A stretch of DNA of 64,000 nucleotides from positions 1 to 64,000 of the forward strand of contig JABSRP010000012.1 in the NCBI GenBank assembly GCA_013215145.1, given 5' to 3'. This document shows, in pieces, positions 26,246 to 35,568 of this stretch. The notes under the pieces were generated by a model. The model was not told the origin of the DNA. It was given only the letters and a program-made list of their open reading frames with translations, and searched no databases. The translations under genes and the position numbers were made by a program. Source of the DNA: Pseudobacteriovorax sp. GTDB taxonomy: Bacteria > Bdellovibrionota_B > Oligoflexia > Oligoflexales > Oligoflexaceae. Each line of letters begins with the position of its first letter. Positions within the stretch are counted from its first letter, which is position 1.

Positions 26246-27115
26246 ATGAAGTTGTTCCCGTTGTTTGCTGCTGTATCTCTATTCCTTTCACCAATGACCA
26301 TCAGCCTGGCTCAAGAAGCCTCGCCTAAGCTTTCTGATGGAAGCGCTCAGTACTTTGAAAAAGATAAGATTTGGGTTACCCCACCGGCTGGTTGGGAAAT
26401 CCTAGAAAACAAGTTTGGTAAGGCTGTTATCTTGCAAGAGCCTAAACCTGAAGACGTCGTTTACGGGGTAGCCACCTACCAACGTAATATTACAGTTGCG
26501 GTATCAAATGAATCGACACCAATCGATGAAACCACGATAGCCCAACTTAGGGAAAGCCTTCAGGAAACATTTGGAAAGTATGGTCAAGACTTTACCCTAG
26601 CTACGGATCATGAACTCTTTGATTACCGAACAGAAAAAGACGGTGTCATCATCTACAGTTTTCTAAAGGTAAACGGATATGATTTGACTCAGCTTCACGT
26701 TTACGTTTCGGGAAGCTCGCAAAATGTACTGCTAACCTACACCGATTTGACAGATAAGTTTGATGCGGAAAGCGAAACTTTCGCTCAGGCGTGGAATGCT
26801 TTGACATCAATCCAAGTTGAGGGAGTTCCTGAGCCCAGATTTCAAAAGTTAATCTTGATTGGTTCAGTGTCCGGTGGGCTTTTTCTACTTATCTTACTGG
26901 TCAGTATGATCCGTTATTATCGTGCTAAAAAAGCGTATGAATCTGAAGAAGACGTCCTGTTTTCGGACGACGACGCAGCGTCATCGGCTGATGATGAAGA
27001 CTACGATGATGACGAAGATGATGCCATTGATCTAGGTTCATTCGATGATTTTGATAATGATCACGAAGATTTACCCAAAACAGTCACAAAAGTTCAGACT
27101 ATTACGTCTTGGTAG
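26246..27115 (+). CDS. Secreted-domain membrane protein with acidic cytoplasmic tail
   Basis: Function unknown; 289 residues. A signal peptide (about 1-22, ending SLAQ) precedes an extracytoplasmic domain of about 180 residues (WVTPPAGWEILEN and following) that is rich in short beta-strands. A membrane helix at about 206-225 (LILIGSVSGGLFLLILLVSM) is followed by a basic stop sequence RYYRAKKAY and a strongly acidic tail (DDDAASSADDEDYDDDEDD). This is a type I topology: outside domain, one helix, inside acidic tail. TAGGAG precedes ATG 26246. A stem-loop follows at 27132. Confidence 0.82.
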   Translation: MKLFPLFAAVSLFLSPMTISLAQEASPKLSDGSAQYFEKDKIWVTPPAGWEILENKFGKAVILQEPKPEDVVYGVATYQRNITVAVSNESTPIDETTIAQLRESLQETFGKYGQDFTLATDHELFDYRTEKDGVIIYSFLKVNGYDLTQLHVYVSGSSQNVLLTYTDLTDKFDAESETFAQAWNALTSIQVEGVPEPRFQKLILIGSVSGGLFLLILLVSMIRYYRAKKAYESEEDVLFSDDDAASSADDEDYDDDEDDAIDLGSFDDFDNDHEDLPKTVTKVQTITSW

Positions 27116-27131
27116 ACTTACCTTATTCCGG

Positions 27132-27165
27132 CTTAAGGACCTATCAACGGTCCTTGAGTCTCTTT
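27132..27165 (+). terminator. Probable rho-independent terminator
   Basis: CTTAAGGACC and GGTCCTTGAG pair as a 10-bp stem with one G-T pair and a TATCAAC loop, followed by TCTCTTT. It lies 16 bases after the stop of the preceding gene. The T tract is interrupted, so efficiency may be moderate. Confidence 0.6.
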
Positions 27166-27400
27166 GGCAACCGTCCTGGTGCAAATTTTCCTTCATGTAA
27201 TTCTCAGTATAATCATGCTAGTCTTATAGTTGTTATCTTGTAACCAAATTTAATATGATAAAAATAAAAATAAACTTGGTTGAAGAAGTACAGCATATTC
27301 TAGAGACGTTTAGTTACTTGGCCATTTCGGGTACTATTTGCTCTGGGCAAATTAGCTGATAATAAAAACACTTTAGTCGGTCGACGTAGTGGAGGATTTC

Positions 27401-29482
27401 ATGACCAAACTTATTTCTAATCTGAGGCGTATTGGGATCACGGCCGGACTTAGTATATTTTTAGCCGTTTCCTTGGCTCCACGAGCACAGGCCTTAACCT
27501 GCTCCGAAGTCCGTCAGTTGACTCTACTCTACTTCAAGATGCATTTTTCCCACGATAAATTCGATGACGAAATCAGTAAACGCACTCTAGATACATTCAT
27601 CAAGAGTTGGGATACTTGGAAACTCTATTTCTATAAAAAAGATGTGGATGAATTTAGAGCCAAATATGAAACAAAACTTGATGACATGATTAATGGTAAC
27701 CTTGATTGCTCTGCAATAGATTCTATCATGAACCGTTACGCTCTCAGGTTTAAGGAAAAGCAAAAGTACATCAATCAACTGCTCAAAACACATAAATTCG
27801 ATTTTACCAAAGACGAATATATGAATGTAGATATGGAGTCTTTCGACTACCCAAAAACTACAGAGGAAGTGAACGAAAGGTGGCGTAAGCGAGTCAAATT
27901 CCAATTGCTGAGTCTTAAGATGAGTGTCGGCGATATGAAAAAGGCCAAAGAAAAGTTAAAAAAGCGCTATGAATTGGCCCTAAAACGCCACAACGATCTG
28001 ACATCAGATCGGGTTTATGGGATTTTTCTAAATGCCTTTTCTAGCTCCCTAGACCCTCATTCGAGTTACATGCCGGCAGCAGATCTTGAAGACTTCAGAA
28101 TTCGAACAAGACTATCCCTGGAAGGCATCGGTGCAAGTTTACGGTCCGAAGATGGATTCACCATAGTAGTTAGTTTGGTTAAAGGAGGAGCCGCTAAGAA
28201 GGGTGGACAGCTCAAAGTCAACGATAAGATCATTGCAGTGGCACAGGGTGACGGTGAACCTGTTGATGTGATCGATATGGATCTTCAAGAAGTCGTTAAA
28301 AAAATTAGAGGAGCTAGAGGAACCACTGTAAAACTGAGCATCATTAGGGAAGGATCCAAGTCGACGAAAAAGATGGTGGTCCCCATCGTAAGAGAAAAAA
28401 TTCAGCTTGTCGAACAGCAAGCTTCATCCAAGATCGTTGAAGTCTTAGCTGCGGATAATAAAAAATTAAAAGTTGGCGTCATTACTCTGCCTTCATTCTA
28501 CATAGATTTCGAGGGTCGTCAGAAAAGACTGAAAAACTATCGATCGTCATCCAACGATACAAAAAAAGAAATCGAGAAGCTCAAGAAAAAAGGGATCGAC
28601 GCTCTAGTGATTGATCTTCGTAGTAACGGTGGCGGTAGTTTAGAAGAATCCATAAATATGGCTGGACTTTTCTTCGACGAAGGCCCTGTAGTTCAAGTCA
28701 AAACTGATGATGGCGATATCGAAACTTACTATGATCGAGATGGTCGTACCTACTACGATGGACCGTTGGTGGTTATGATAAATCGGCATTCAGCAAGTGC
28801 TAGTGAGATTTTTGCAGGTGCCATCCAAGACTATCAAAGGGGCATCATCGTTGGCGACTCTCACACCTTTGGAAAGGGAACGGTCCAAAACCTTAACGAT
28901 CTAGCTCCCCAATTAGGAGCAATCAAAGTCACAGTTAATCAATTTTACCGGGCTGCAGGGGAAAGTACCCAACTAAGAGGTGTAGAATCAGACATTGTAT
29001 TACCAAACGTAGTCGATGTACTAGATATTGGTGAAAAATACTACGATTACGCCCTACCCTTTGAGAAGATTAAGTCAGCAAAGTTTGAAAAATTCAATCA
29101 AACCGGTCTCTACAAGAAACAGTTGGCTGACAGAAGCAAGGCTCGCGTCAAAAAGAACAAGGACTTCGATGAGGTCTATGATGAGATCAAAAAATACAAA
29201 GAGAATGAAAAAGAGCGCTCCCGAGTCAGTCTAAAAGAAAAGCCAGAAGATAAAGACGCCAAAGAGGAAGAAGAAGAGGTTGATGAGGACGATGAAGTCA
29301 CCTTAGCTGATGACTTTTACCTACAAGAGACTCTCCATATTACCGCAGATTACCTGTCTCTGTTAAAGGGGGACAAGCTAAAGGGACAGTCGACGATCCC
29401 AGCACTTGTGGAAAACACGAAAAAGAAACCGTCTCAAACCGGAGTGGGGACGGCGGTGAATTCTAAGAAAAAAGATAACTAG
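27401..29482 (+). CDS. prc: Tail-specific protease (Prc/CtpA family, S41)
   Basis: A periplasmic carboxyl-terminal processing protease of about 693 residues. It has a signal peptide (ending near AQA), an N-terminal helical domain, a PDZ domain (about 220-320, LSLEGIGASLRSEDG and GGQLKVNDKIIAV) and an S41 core. The catalytic Ser lies in HSASASEIFAG and the Lys in FGKGTVQ near residue 491, the classic Ser/Lys dyad. A C-terminal DUF3340-like region carries a Lys/Glu-rich segment. Prc trims lipoproteins and peptidoglycan hydrolases in E. coli. ATG 27401 is preceded by GGAGG; the GTG at 27389 overlaps that site. Confidence 0.94.
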   Translation: MTKLISNLRRIGITAGLSIFLAVSLAPRAQALTCSEVRQLTLLYFKMHFSHDKFDDEISKRTLDTFIKSWDTWKLYFYKKDVDEFRAKYETKLDDMINGNLDCSAIDSIMNRYALRFKEKQKYINQLLKTHKFDFTKDEYMNVDMESFDYPKTTEEVNERWRKRVKFQLLSLKMSVGDMKKAKEKLKKRYELALKRHNDLTSDRVYGIFLNAFSSSLDPHSSYMPAADLEDFRIRTRLSLEGIGASLRSEDGFTIVVSLVKGGAAKKGGQLKVNDKIIAVAQGDGEPVDVIDMDLQEVVKKIRGARGTTVKLSIIREGSKSTKKMVVPIVREKIQLVEQQASSKIVEVLAADNKKLKVGVITLPSFYIDFEGRQKRLKNYRSSSNDTKKEIEKLKKKGIDALVIDLRSNGGGSLEESINMAGLFFDEGPVVQVKTDDGDIETYYDRDGRTYYDGPLVVMINRHSASASEIFAGAIQDYQRGIIVGDSHTFGKGTVQNLNDLAPQLGAIKVTVNQFYRAAGESTQLRGVESDIVLPNVVDVLDIGEKYYDYALPFEKIKSAKFEKFNQTGLYKKQLADRSKARVKKNKDFDEVYDEIKKYKENEKERSRVSLKEKPEDKDAKEEEEEVDEDDEVTLADDFYLQETLHITADYLSLLKGDKLKGQSTIPALVENTKKKPSQTGVGTAVNSKKKDN

Positions 29483-29502
29483 TAAAAGCGCAGTTCGAAC
29501 GA

Positions 29503-31257
29503 CTAAGAGTTAACTCCTGCAGAATAAAGGTCAAAGTAGTGCCCTTTTTCTGCGATGAGAGTCTCGTGGTTGCCTTTTTCTAGAACCTTACCGTTCTGCA
29601 GGTAAAGTATTTCATCACAGCTTTGAATCGTTGAAAGTCTGTGGGCAATGACGATGACAGTCTTATTTCTTAAGATCGTTTCAATTGCAGATTGTACTAG
29701 ACGTTCTGAAGCTGGATCTATGGAAGATGTTGCCTCGTCGAGAATAATGATGTCTGGATTGCGAGCTAAAGCTCTAGCAAAGATAATAAGCTGTTTTTGT
29801 CCCTGAGATAAATTGCCTCCATCTTCGGCGACTTCGAATTCCATATCACCGGGAAGACTTTGTAGTAGGTTATCTAAACCTACTAAAGCAGCGGCTTCCT
29901 TTGCCGCTTGTTCTGAAATCTTTTCATTATCTAATGTAATATTAAATCGAATGCTACCGCGAAACAGGACGATATCCTGGGGGACAATGGATAATGATTG
30001 TCTTAGCTTTGTAGGATTGATCTCAGAAATACTTTGCCCACTAAAACTAATTTCGCCGTCATAACCCTGATACATTTTCGATAGAAGCTTGATGATGGTG
30101 GATTTCCCTGATCCTGTTCTTCCTACAAGTGCGAGGGATTTTCCCTGCTGAAGATCGAAAGAAATGCCTTTAATAATCTCTTCCCCACTGTTGTATCCGA
30201 ACCGAAGGTTTTTCACCTGTATTGAGCCGTCACCTGGTTCCAGAGCTTTAGTTCCTTCAATAAAGTCTTTAACATCAAAGACCCCAAAAATCCTATCCAA
30301 GGAGGTGAAGGCGCCTTGTAACATGGCGATTTTATTACCTAACTGCTTTAATGGATCAAACAGATTTTGGATGTACTGAACGAAAGCTACCATGACTCCT
30401 ACAGTAACGGTGCTTTCAGTGGATCCAAATATCTGGCTAACGGCAAACCAAAGAATAACGCCAATTGTAATTGAGGCGATGCCATCTAAAAATGCAAATA
30501 ACAGGGCATCTATGATAACGGATTTCATTTGTGCGTTGCGAAACTCTTCTGAGAGTTCGGCGACTTGTTTGGTAGCCTGTCTATTTGCGACTAAGAGTTT
30601 GATAGTTTTACTGTTGTAGAAGCATTCCTGCGTAAAAGCATTGAGTGCAGCAATTTTCACACGAGCTGCGAGCATGGTGCGCTTTAGGACTTTTGAGGTT
30701 TGAGTGATCAGCAAAACGACAAAGGGTAAAATAACGATCGTACATAACGCGAGTTTCCAGTTCAAAACAAAAAGACCGACAATGGCGCCAATAAGTACGG
30801 CGAAGTCTACAACGGAATTGAGGACTCCAAGATTTAATGCATCACTTAGACTATCAAAGTCGCTGGTAGCTCTTGTAACTAAAGCGCCACTCATATTGCG
30901 ATCATGGAACTTGGGGGAAAGCCTGAGAATATGCTGGATAAGCGATTCACGCATATCTCGAATCATAACATGAACAGACTGAGCAATGGTGATGCTTTGA
31001 GTCGCTCTAACAATATACTCGAGAAAAATAAAAATGAGACCGGCCACCGAACCATAGATCAAGGCATCCAGATCTTTAGGAACGACTCCATTGTCAATAA
31101 TCCATTTAATCAACAGAGGCATGGAAGTTTGGAATAATGAAATAATTGGAATCAAAGCGATAGAGAAATACAGCTTTTTTTTGCTTCTCCTTAAATATGG
31201 CCACAGCCTTTTCAGACCAATGATATCATTCCAAAGCTTATTTTTCGATTGAGTCAC
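29503..31257 (-). CDS. ABC exporter half-transporter, catalytically complete subunit
   Basis: A membrane domain with six helices fused to an ATPase domain, about 584 residues. Walker A is GRTGSGKS, the signature LSQGQKQ, Walker B IIILDEATSSID with the catalytic Glu, and H-loop IAHRLST. It pairs with the gene just upstream, whose ATP site is degenerate, in the manner of heterodimeric exporters such as TM287/288 or MdlAB. I start at GTG 31257 behind GAGAGG, overlapping the previous gene by 20 bases; the TTG at 31296 has no clear ribosome-binding site. The substrate is unknown. The end faces prc across 20 bases. Confidence 0.9.
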   Translation of the reverse strand: MTQSKNKLWNDIIGLKRLWPYLRRSKKKLYFSIALIPIISLFQTSMPLLIKWIIDNGVVPKDLDALIYGSVAGLIFIFLEYIVRATQSITIAQSVHVMIRDMRESLIQHILRLSPKFHDRNMSGALVTRATSDFDSLSDALNLGVLNSVVDFAVLIGAIVGLFVLNWKLALCTIVILPFVVLLITQTSKVLKRTMLAARVKIAALNAFTQECFYNSKTIKLLVANRQATKQVAELSEEFRNAQMKSVIIDALLFAFLDGIASITIGVILWFAVSQIFGSTESTVTVGVMVAFVQYIQNLFDPLKQLGNKIAMLQGAFTSLDRIFGVFDVKDFIEGTKALEPGDGSIQVKNLRFGYNSGEEIIKGISFDLQQGKSLALVGRTGSGKSTIIKLLSKMYQGYDGEISFSGQSISEINPTKLRQSLSIVPQDIVLFRGSIRFNITLDNEKISEQAAKEAAALVGLDNLLQSLPGDMEFEVAEDGGNLSQGQKQLIIFARALARNPDIIILDEATSSIDPASERLVQSAIETILRNKTVIVIAHRLSTIQSCDEILYLQNGKVLEKGNHETLIAEKGHYFDLYSAGVNS

Positions 31258-32959
31258 GCTGCTCGTCCTCTCTGATGTCAGGATGTTTTTTGGCAAGCTC
31301 TTGGTAGCTGCCTTCGTCGATGATTTTACCCTCTTTCATGAGAAGGACTCGGTCACAGGATCGCAAGACAGATGTTCTGTGGGAGGCGATTAATAGGGCG
31401 GCATCTTGCTTTTCAATGGCTTGGATGATGTTTTTCTCGGTTTCATTATCCACTGCCGACAAAACATCGTCAAAGAGCATGAGCTCATGTTTTCTCAAGA
31501 ATAGGCGTGCTAGGGCGAGTCTTTGCTTTTGTCCTCCTGAAAGTCGCACTCCTTTCTCACCAATTTGTGTATTCCAATTTTCAGGAAGGTTTTCGATATC
31601 TTCGGTCACCTGGGCAATTTCAGTAGCCTTAGTAAGCTGTCCTTTGCTCAGCTTGTTTTCGAGACCAAAAGTGAGATTATCTTCAATGCTGGCTGAGAAT
31701 AGCTCTGGATTTTGTAAGGCATATCCAATAGTGTTTCTTAATTGGTCAGGTTCAATATTGTAAATATCTTGGCCATTTATAAAAACTGACTGCGGATTGG
31801 CATCGAGGATGCGCGTGATGATGCTAAATAAAGTTGATTTACCTGAACCTACCGGTCCGCAGATTCCCACCTTTTCCCCCCTTTCAACCCTCAATGAAAT
31901 GTGATCAAGCACTGGTTTTTCGTTGTCGTAGGAAAAACTAAGGTCTTTTATGCGGAGTAAAGATGCGGCCATTATGTCATTTTCAGTTTCCTTGAAAGAC
32001 TGAGTCGGCTCGTCGGCTAAGGGTGCGATCCTTTGAATCGCGGTTTTGGATCTTTGAAAGATGGATAAGACGATGCCCAAAGACGTGAGTGGGAAAGCTA
32101 AATATCCAAGGTATATATTAAAGGCCAAAATATCACCGACAGTGATGTTGTTTTGAAATACTTGATATCCACCAAAACCTATGACACATATTTGTGCCAC
32201 ACTGGTCATACTCGTAAGTAGAGGAAAGTATAGCGTCCGAAACACAACCAATTTCATATTTGTCTGAAACACATCCTCGTTGTTTACCTGTATCTTTTCA
32301 CTAAAACTCTTCTCTGCGCTGTTAGTTTGAATCACATGAACATGATTGAATGCTTCTGTAACCTGCGTCGTCAAATGTCCGATGGATTCTTGGTTTTTTC
32401 TTGAAAACTTATTCAACATAGGCATCAAAAATCGTGAGGAAACCAGCATAAGCGAAATGGGAAAGAGGCATAAAATCGTCAGAGTCACGTGTACCGATAG
32501 CATTTGATAAATGGTAAAGATGCTCAGAAAAATCAAATTCAGAATCTGCAAGGCAGCGAAAGAAAAGAAAACTCTGACTTGCCCAAGGTCATTGGACAGT
32601 CGAGATATAAGGTCACCCATCCCAAAATTCTCTAAGAAACTGTAAGGGAGTTTCATAGTGTGGGAAAAGAGGTCCGTTTTAGATTCGGCTTCTAATTTTC
32701 TTCCCGGGAAAAAAATTAGGATTCTAGAAAGACTTCTTGCAAGAATCTGCATAGCCCCCAGAAATATAATGCCAATACTCAAAGAGACTAGATGATTTTT
32801 TTCGATGGATTCGGCATCAAGTGCATTGATAATTTCTTTGGCTAACTGCGGAATCTCTAAGGTTATGAGGTTAGTGAGAGCGAGGAAGATGGTACCTATG
32901 AGATACCAGCGCCAAAGAGGAAGGGCATATTTAATTGCGAAGGTTTTGATATTTAACAT
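31238..32959 (-). CDS. ABC exporter half-transporter, degenerate-site subunit
   Basis: A 573-residue exporter subunit with a six-helix membrane domain and an ATPase domain. Walker A is GPVGSGKS and the signature is LSGGQKQR, but Walker B reads LMLFDDVLSAVD, with Asp instead of the catalytic Glu. The same change marks the non-catalytic partner in known heterodimeric exporters, such as MdlA. ATG 32959 overlaps the stop of the upstream ATPase gene by one base (TAATG), indicating coupled translation. Confidence 0.92.
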   Translation of the reverse strand: MLNIKTFAIKYALPLWRWYLIGTIFLALTNLITLEIPQLAKEIINALDAESIEKNHLVSLSIGIIFLGAMQILARSLSRILIFFPGRKLEAESKTDLFSHTMKLPYSFLENFGMGDLISRLSNDLGQVRVFFSFAALQILNLIFLSIFTIYQMLSVHVTLTILCLFPISLMLVSSRFLMPMLNKFSRKNQESIGHLTTQVTEAFNHVHVIQTNSAEKSFSEKIQVNNEDVFQTNMKLVVFRTLYFPLLTSMTSVAQICVIGFGGYQVFQNNITVGDILAFNIYLGYLAFPLTSLGIVLSIFQRSKTAIQRIAPLADEPTQSFKETENDIMAASLLRIKDLSFSYDNEKPVLDHISLRVERGEKVGICGPVGSGKSTLFSIITRILDANPQSVFINGQDIYNIEPDQLRNTIGYALQNPELFSASIEDNLTFGLENKLSKGQLTKATEIAQVTEDIENLPENWNTQIGEKGVRLSGGQKQRLALARLFLRKHELMLFDDVLSAVDNETEKNIIQAIEKQDAALLIASHRTSVLRSCDRVLLMKEGKIIDEGSYQELAKKHPDIREDEQRDSIEK

Positions 32960-33669
32960 TATGTCTCGTTTTTGAAAAAGAATGATTCCACTATCTCGAT
33001 TTTTTCAAGTGCTGATTTGTCACCCCAAGGCTCCACTGGAAGTAGCTCTCCCCTGCGAATTCCCACTAGTCGCGAGCACAAGCTGGCAGTGTATGGGGCA
33101 ATATGAGTCGAAAGTATAGTAATAAGTTTTTGTTGTTTTCGTTCCTGAATATTATCTTGAAGAGCCTTTATATGGAACAAGTCGAGTCCAGAGAAAGGTT
33201 CATCTAAAATTAGGATATCAGGGCTGTGGATAGTGGCAAGGCCGAGGCTAACTCGCTTTTTCATTCCATGTGAGCATGCTGTCAGTGGACGGTCAGCAAA
33301 ATGACGGATATCCCAATAGTCGAGACTGCTCTCAATGATATCCTGGCTGTTTTGCAATTCGTAAAGGTTGGCAGCATAAGAGAATAACTCCTTGGCCGAT
33401 ACCCACTTTGGTAGCTCTAAGTTCTGAGGCAGATAGCCAAATCTCTTTTTTAAAGCGTAGTTGCTGATTGATATGGGTTGATCACCAAATCTTGCGCTTC
33501 CTTCGGATAGCCTGAGGTTTCCCGTAAGGATCTGAAAGAGGGTGGACTTGCCTGCTCCATTTTGTCCCATAACACCCAGGCATTCGCCTGGCTGGACATC
33601 AAGATTAAATGGACCAAGCCGGAAGTCGCTATTTGCGTAATGATGAGAGAAATTTTCAAGTGAAAGCAT
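32959..33669 (-). CDS. ABC transporter ATP-binding protein
   Basis: A stand-alone ATPase of 236 residues. Walker A is GQNGAGKS, Q-loop YLPQN, and Walker B LILDEPFSGLD with switch His in STH. The signature is degenerate: SHGMKKRVSLGLA replaces LSGG, a form common in ATPases paired with ABC-2 type permeases (CcmA/NatA group). The permease gene ends 27 bases upstream, so the two probably form one transporter. The last residues (ESFFFKNET) are typical of the short tail of these proteins. Confidence 0.88.
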   Translation of the reverse strand: MLSLENFSHHYANSDFRLGPFNLDVQPGECLGVMGQNGAGKSTLFQILTGNLRLSEGSARFGDQPISISNYALKKRFGYLPQNLELPKWVSAKELFSYAANLYELQNSQDIIESSLDYWDIRHFADRPLTACSHGMKKRVSLGLATIHSPDILILDEPFSGLDLFHIKALQDNIQERKQQKLITILSTHIAPYTASLCSRLVGIRRGELLPVEPWGDKSALEKIEIVESFFFKNET

Positions 33670-33695
33670 GGTTGAATATCCCGCCTAGGTTCCAT

Positions 33696-34832
33696 CTATT
33701 TATAAAAAAGATCTTTCTGATACTTCATGCCGTAATATAACAGGATTGGAATCGCTGCTGCGAACAACCAGTGAGCAAAAATTCCAGTACCTAAAAACAA
33801 ACATACAAAAAAACACAAGAGCATCTGCACCAGTGATTTCTCAGGATCGATCTGAAACATGAGTGGTGCTACTGCAAGGGGGCCGATAGACGAAATGGGA
33901 ATGACCTTTAAGCTTGTTACAAGATCGAAGGACTTACCCAAGACAAAATATAGTGTAAAGATGGTGAGACATAGAAAAATAGACATGGTTAGCGATGCTA
34001 GAATTCCTACCTTAAGGTAAGCGCTTGTGTACCTCTCATGAGAGATTCCAAGAGTTTTCTCCAACCAACAATGCTTCATATCTTCTTCGATCTGAAAAAT
34101 GATAGCGGACCCAACAAAAAAACCCATAGCCATGGAAAGAAGTATGATCAAGGAGTCCGCCTTATTCAAAAATAAGCTTATGACTAGTAGCGCGGCGGAA
34201 CCTCCTCCAGCGGTAAGAGCTATTCTGCTGGATCTTTGTCTGAATAAGATCTGTTGCCATCTCCAGGCAACCAAAGCTTGAGAGGGAGAGTGTTGTTTGT
34301 GTTTTTGAGATCCTCGATAGGCTGTATGCTTTTTGATCTGCGGTGATGACCATTTTAAACTAAGAAACAGAAATGCACTTATAAGAGTTTGAAGGCCAAG
34401 GATTTGACCGATACTGAAGGGGTAGAAAAAACTATTTATGATCACCCATTGAGAGACGAAGCAGCAGATCTGAATCAGCGTGCTTTGGATCAGCCGGTAC
34501 CAGGCTACCGTAACCTTATCGGTCCCCAGTCGAGTGGCAGTTTGGCCAATCGTAGAGAATTCGAGCTTACTTTCTCCTCTTGTCCACTTTGTGACTGCAT
34601 ATGCAGTGACGAATAATAAAATATAGGAGAAGGTTTTGGCAAAATTTTCCCTAGTGGATGCATCTAAGGCGGCCATTTTAACGTGAATAAAGTCCTGAAA
34701 CATATAGTAAAAGAGAAATAGCAGTACTGACGAACAGACTAGTACAACAGACTCACTGATAAAATCATAACGAATTTTTCGAATGAATGACGAAACAAAA
34801 ATCTTTACGAGCAGTAGGCTTTGTCGAAGCAT
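33696..34832 (-). CDS. Multi-pass membrane protein, probable ABC permease
   Basis: A 378-residue hydrophobic protein with about eight membrane segments, for example VLVCSSVLLFLFYYMF, IALTAGGGSAALLVISLFL and LASLTMSIFLCLTIFTLYFVL. A basic loop (about 170-205, rich in Lys, His and Arg) separates the halves. I recognise no specific family. Its place directly before an ATPase gene of the NatA type makes it the likely permease. It is the first gene of a four-gene leftward operon with the heterodimeric exporter. Confidence 0.78.
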   Translation of the reverse strand: MLRQSLLLVKIFVSSFIRKIRYDFISESVVLVCSSVLLFLFYYMFQDFIHVKMAALDASTRENFAKTFSYILLFVTAYAVTKWTRGESKLEFSTIGQTATRLGTDKVTVAWYRLIQSTLIQICCFVSQWVIINSFFYPFSIGQILGLQTLISAFLFLSLKWSSPQIKKHTAYRGSQKHKQHSPSQALVAWRWQQILFRQRSSRIALTAGGGSAALLVISLFLNKADSLIILLSMAMGFFVGSAIIFQIEEDMKHCWLEKTLGISHERYTSAYLKVGILASLTMSIFLCLTIFTLYFVLGKSFDLVTSLKVIPISSIGPLAVAPLMFQIDPEKSLVQMLLCFFVCLFLGTGIFAHWLFAAAIPILLYYGMKYQKDLFYK

Positions 34833-34949
34833 AATGGGGTCAGACCTTCTGTATCGAAGCTTCTTTGGGGCTTAGAGAATCAATTAGCCAATCAAATTGA
34901 CGACTATAAACTAGATTGGCGGGTAAAAAATGTCAAGGTGGGCACGATA

Positions 34950-34993
34950 ATATAAGAAAATTCAACAATAGGTCTGCTTCACCTATTGTTGAA
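34950..34993 (-). terminator. Rho-independent terminator of the H1-like gene
   Basis: TTCAACAATAGGT (34961-34973) and ACCTATTGTTGAA (34981-34993) form a perfect 13-bp inverted repeat with a 7-base loop. Read on the minus strand the stem is followed by TTTTCTTATATTAT. It lies 35 bases after the stop of the H1-like gene and before the ABC operon. The outer AAAA/TTTT can extend the stem with a small bulge. Confidence 0.75.
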
Positions 34994-35027
34994 AATTTTC
35001 CTCAAAAACATATGTAGTTTAGAAGGA

Positions 35028-35402
35028 TTACTTTTTAGCAGCTTTAGATGTTGTTTTCTTTTTAGCGACTTTTTTCTTGGTGGCTTTCTTCTTTACTGCC
35101 TTTTTCTTCGTGGTTTTTTTCTTAGCAGCTGTTTTTTTCTTCGTGGTTTTTTTCTTGGTGGCTGTTTTCTTGGTGGCTTTCTTTTTAACAGCTTTTTTCT
35201 TTACTGCTTTCTTTTTGGCTGCTTTTTTCTTAGCGGCCGCTTTCTTCTTTGCAGTAGTCTTCTTTTTCTTCGTTACTGCTTTCTTTTTCTTGGCGACTGC
35301 TTTCTTCTTTGTAGATTTTTTCTTAGCAACTGCTTTCTTCTTCGTGGCTTTCTTTTTTGTTGCGGTTTTCTTCGCAACTTTCTTCTTCTTTACTGCTTTC
35401 AA
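35028..35402 (-). CDS. Lysine-rich histone H1-like nucleoid protein
   Basis: A protein of about 124 residues made almost wholly of Lys, Ala, Thr and Val in KKAVAKKK- and TKKK-type repeats, like eukaryotic H1 tails and bacterial Hc1/AlgP-type proteins. Such proteins bind and compact DNA through charge; a nucleoid role is inferred from composition. TTG 35402 is the start: AGGAGG lies 6 bases upstream, whereas an ATG at 35480 would put that site inside the gene. The long Phe-rich ORFs on the opposite strand are shadows of this repeat. An A7T7 tract lies upstream and a terminator downstream. Confidence 0.87.
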   Translation of the reverse strand: MKAVKKKKVAKKTATKKKATKKKAVAKKKSTKKKAVAKKKKAVTKKKKTTAKKKAAAKKKAAKKKAVKKKAVKKKATKKTATKKKTTKKKTAAKKKTTKKKAVKKKATKKKVAKKKTTSKAAKK

Positions 35403-35568
35403 GACTTCCTCCTGACGATCAACATGAATGACTGTGATTAATGCACTAATAGTGTTACCCAAAAAAATTTTTTTATTCAATCTTTTTAGCTTGATTTTTT
35501 TTAGGTGACGATCGTTTTACAAAAAATTTAGAGGAAAAGCTAGTTTAAGAAATCAAATTGAAAAAAAA
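35403..35568 (-). promoter_or_regulatory. Upstream region of the H1-like gene with A/T tract and small palindrome
   Basis: The 166 bases are very AT-rich. CACTAATAGTG (35444-35454) is a 5-bp inverted repeat about one base, 42 bases before the start codon. AAAAAAATTTTTTT fills 35461-35474, a tract expected to bend DNA. I cannot place a convincing -35/-10 pair. Confidence 0.3.

Noticed and set aside
35077-35400. Lysine repeat as a CRISPR or minisatellite array
   Set aside because: The repeat units are codon-level (KKA, TKKK) and irregular in length, with no spacers, and they stay in one reading frame.
34986-35441. Long Phe/Leu/Cys-rich ORFs on the plus strand over the H1-like gene
   Set aside because: They are the antisense reading of the AAG/GCx lysine-alanine repeats, with no ribosome-binding site; the minus-strand gene has AGGAGG and a terminator.
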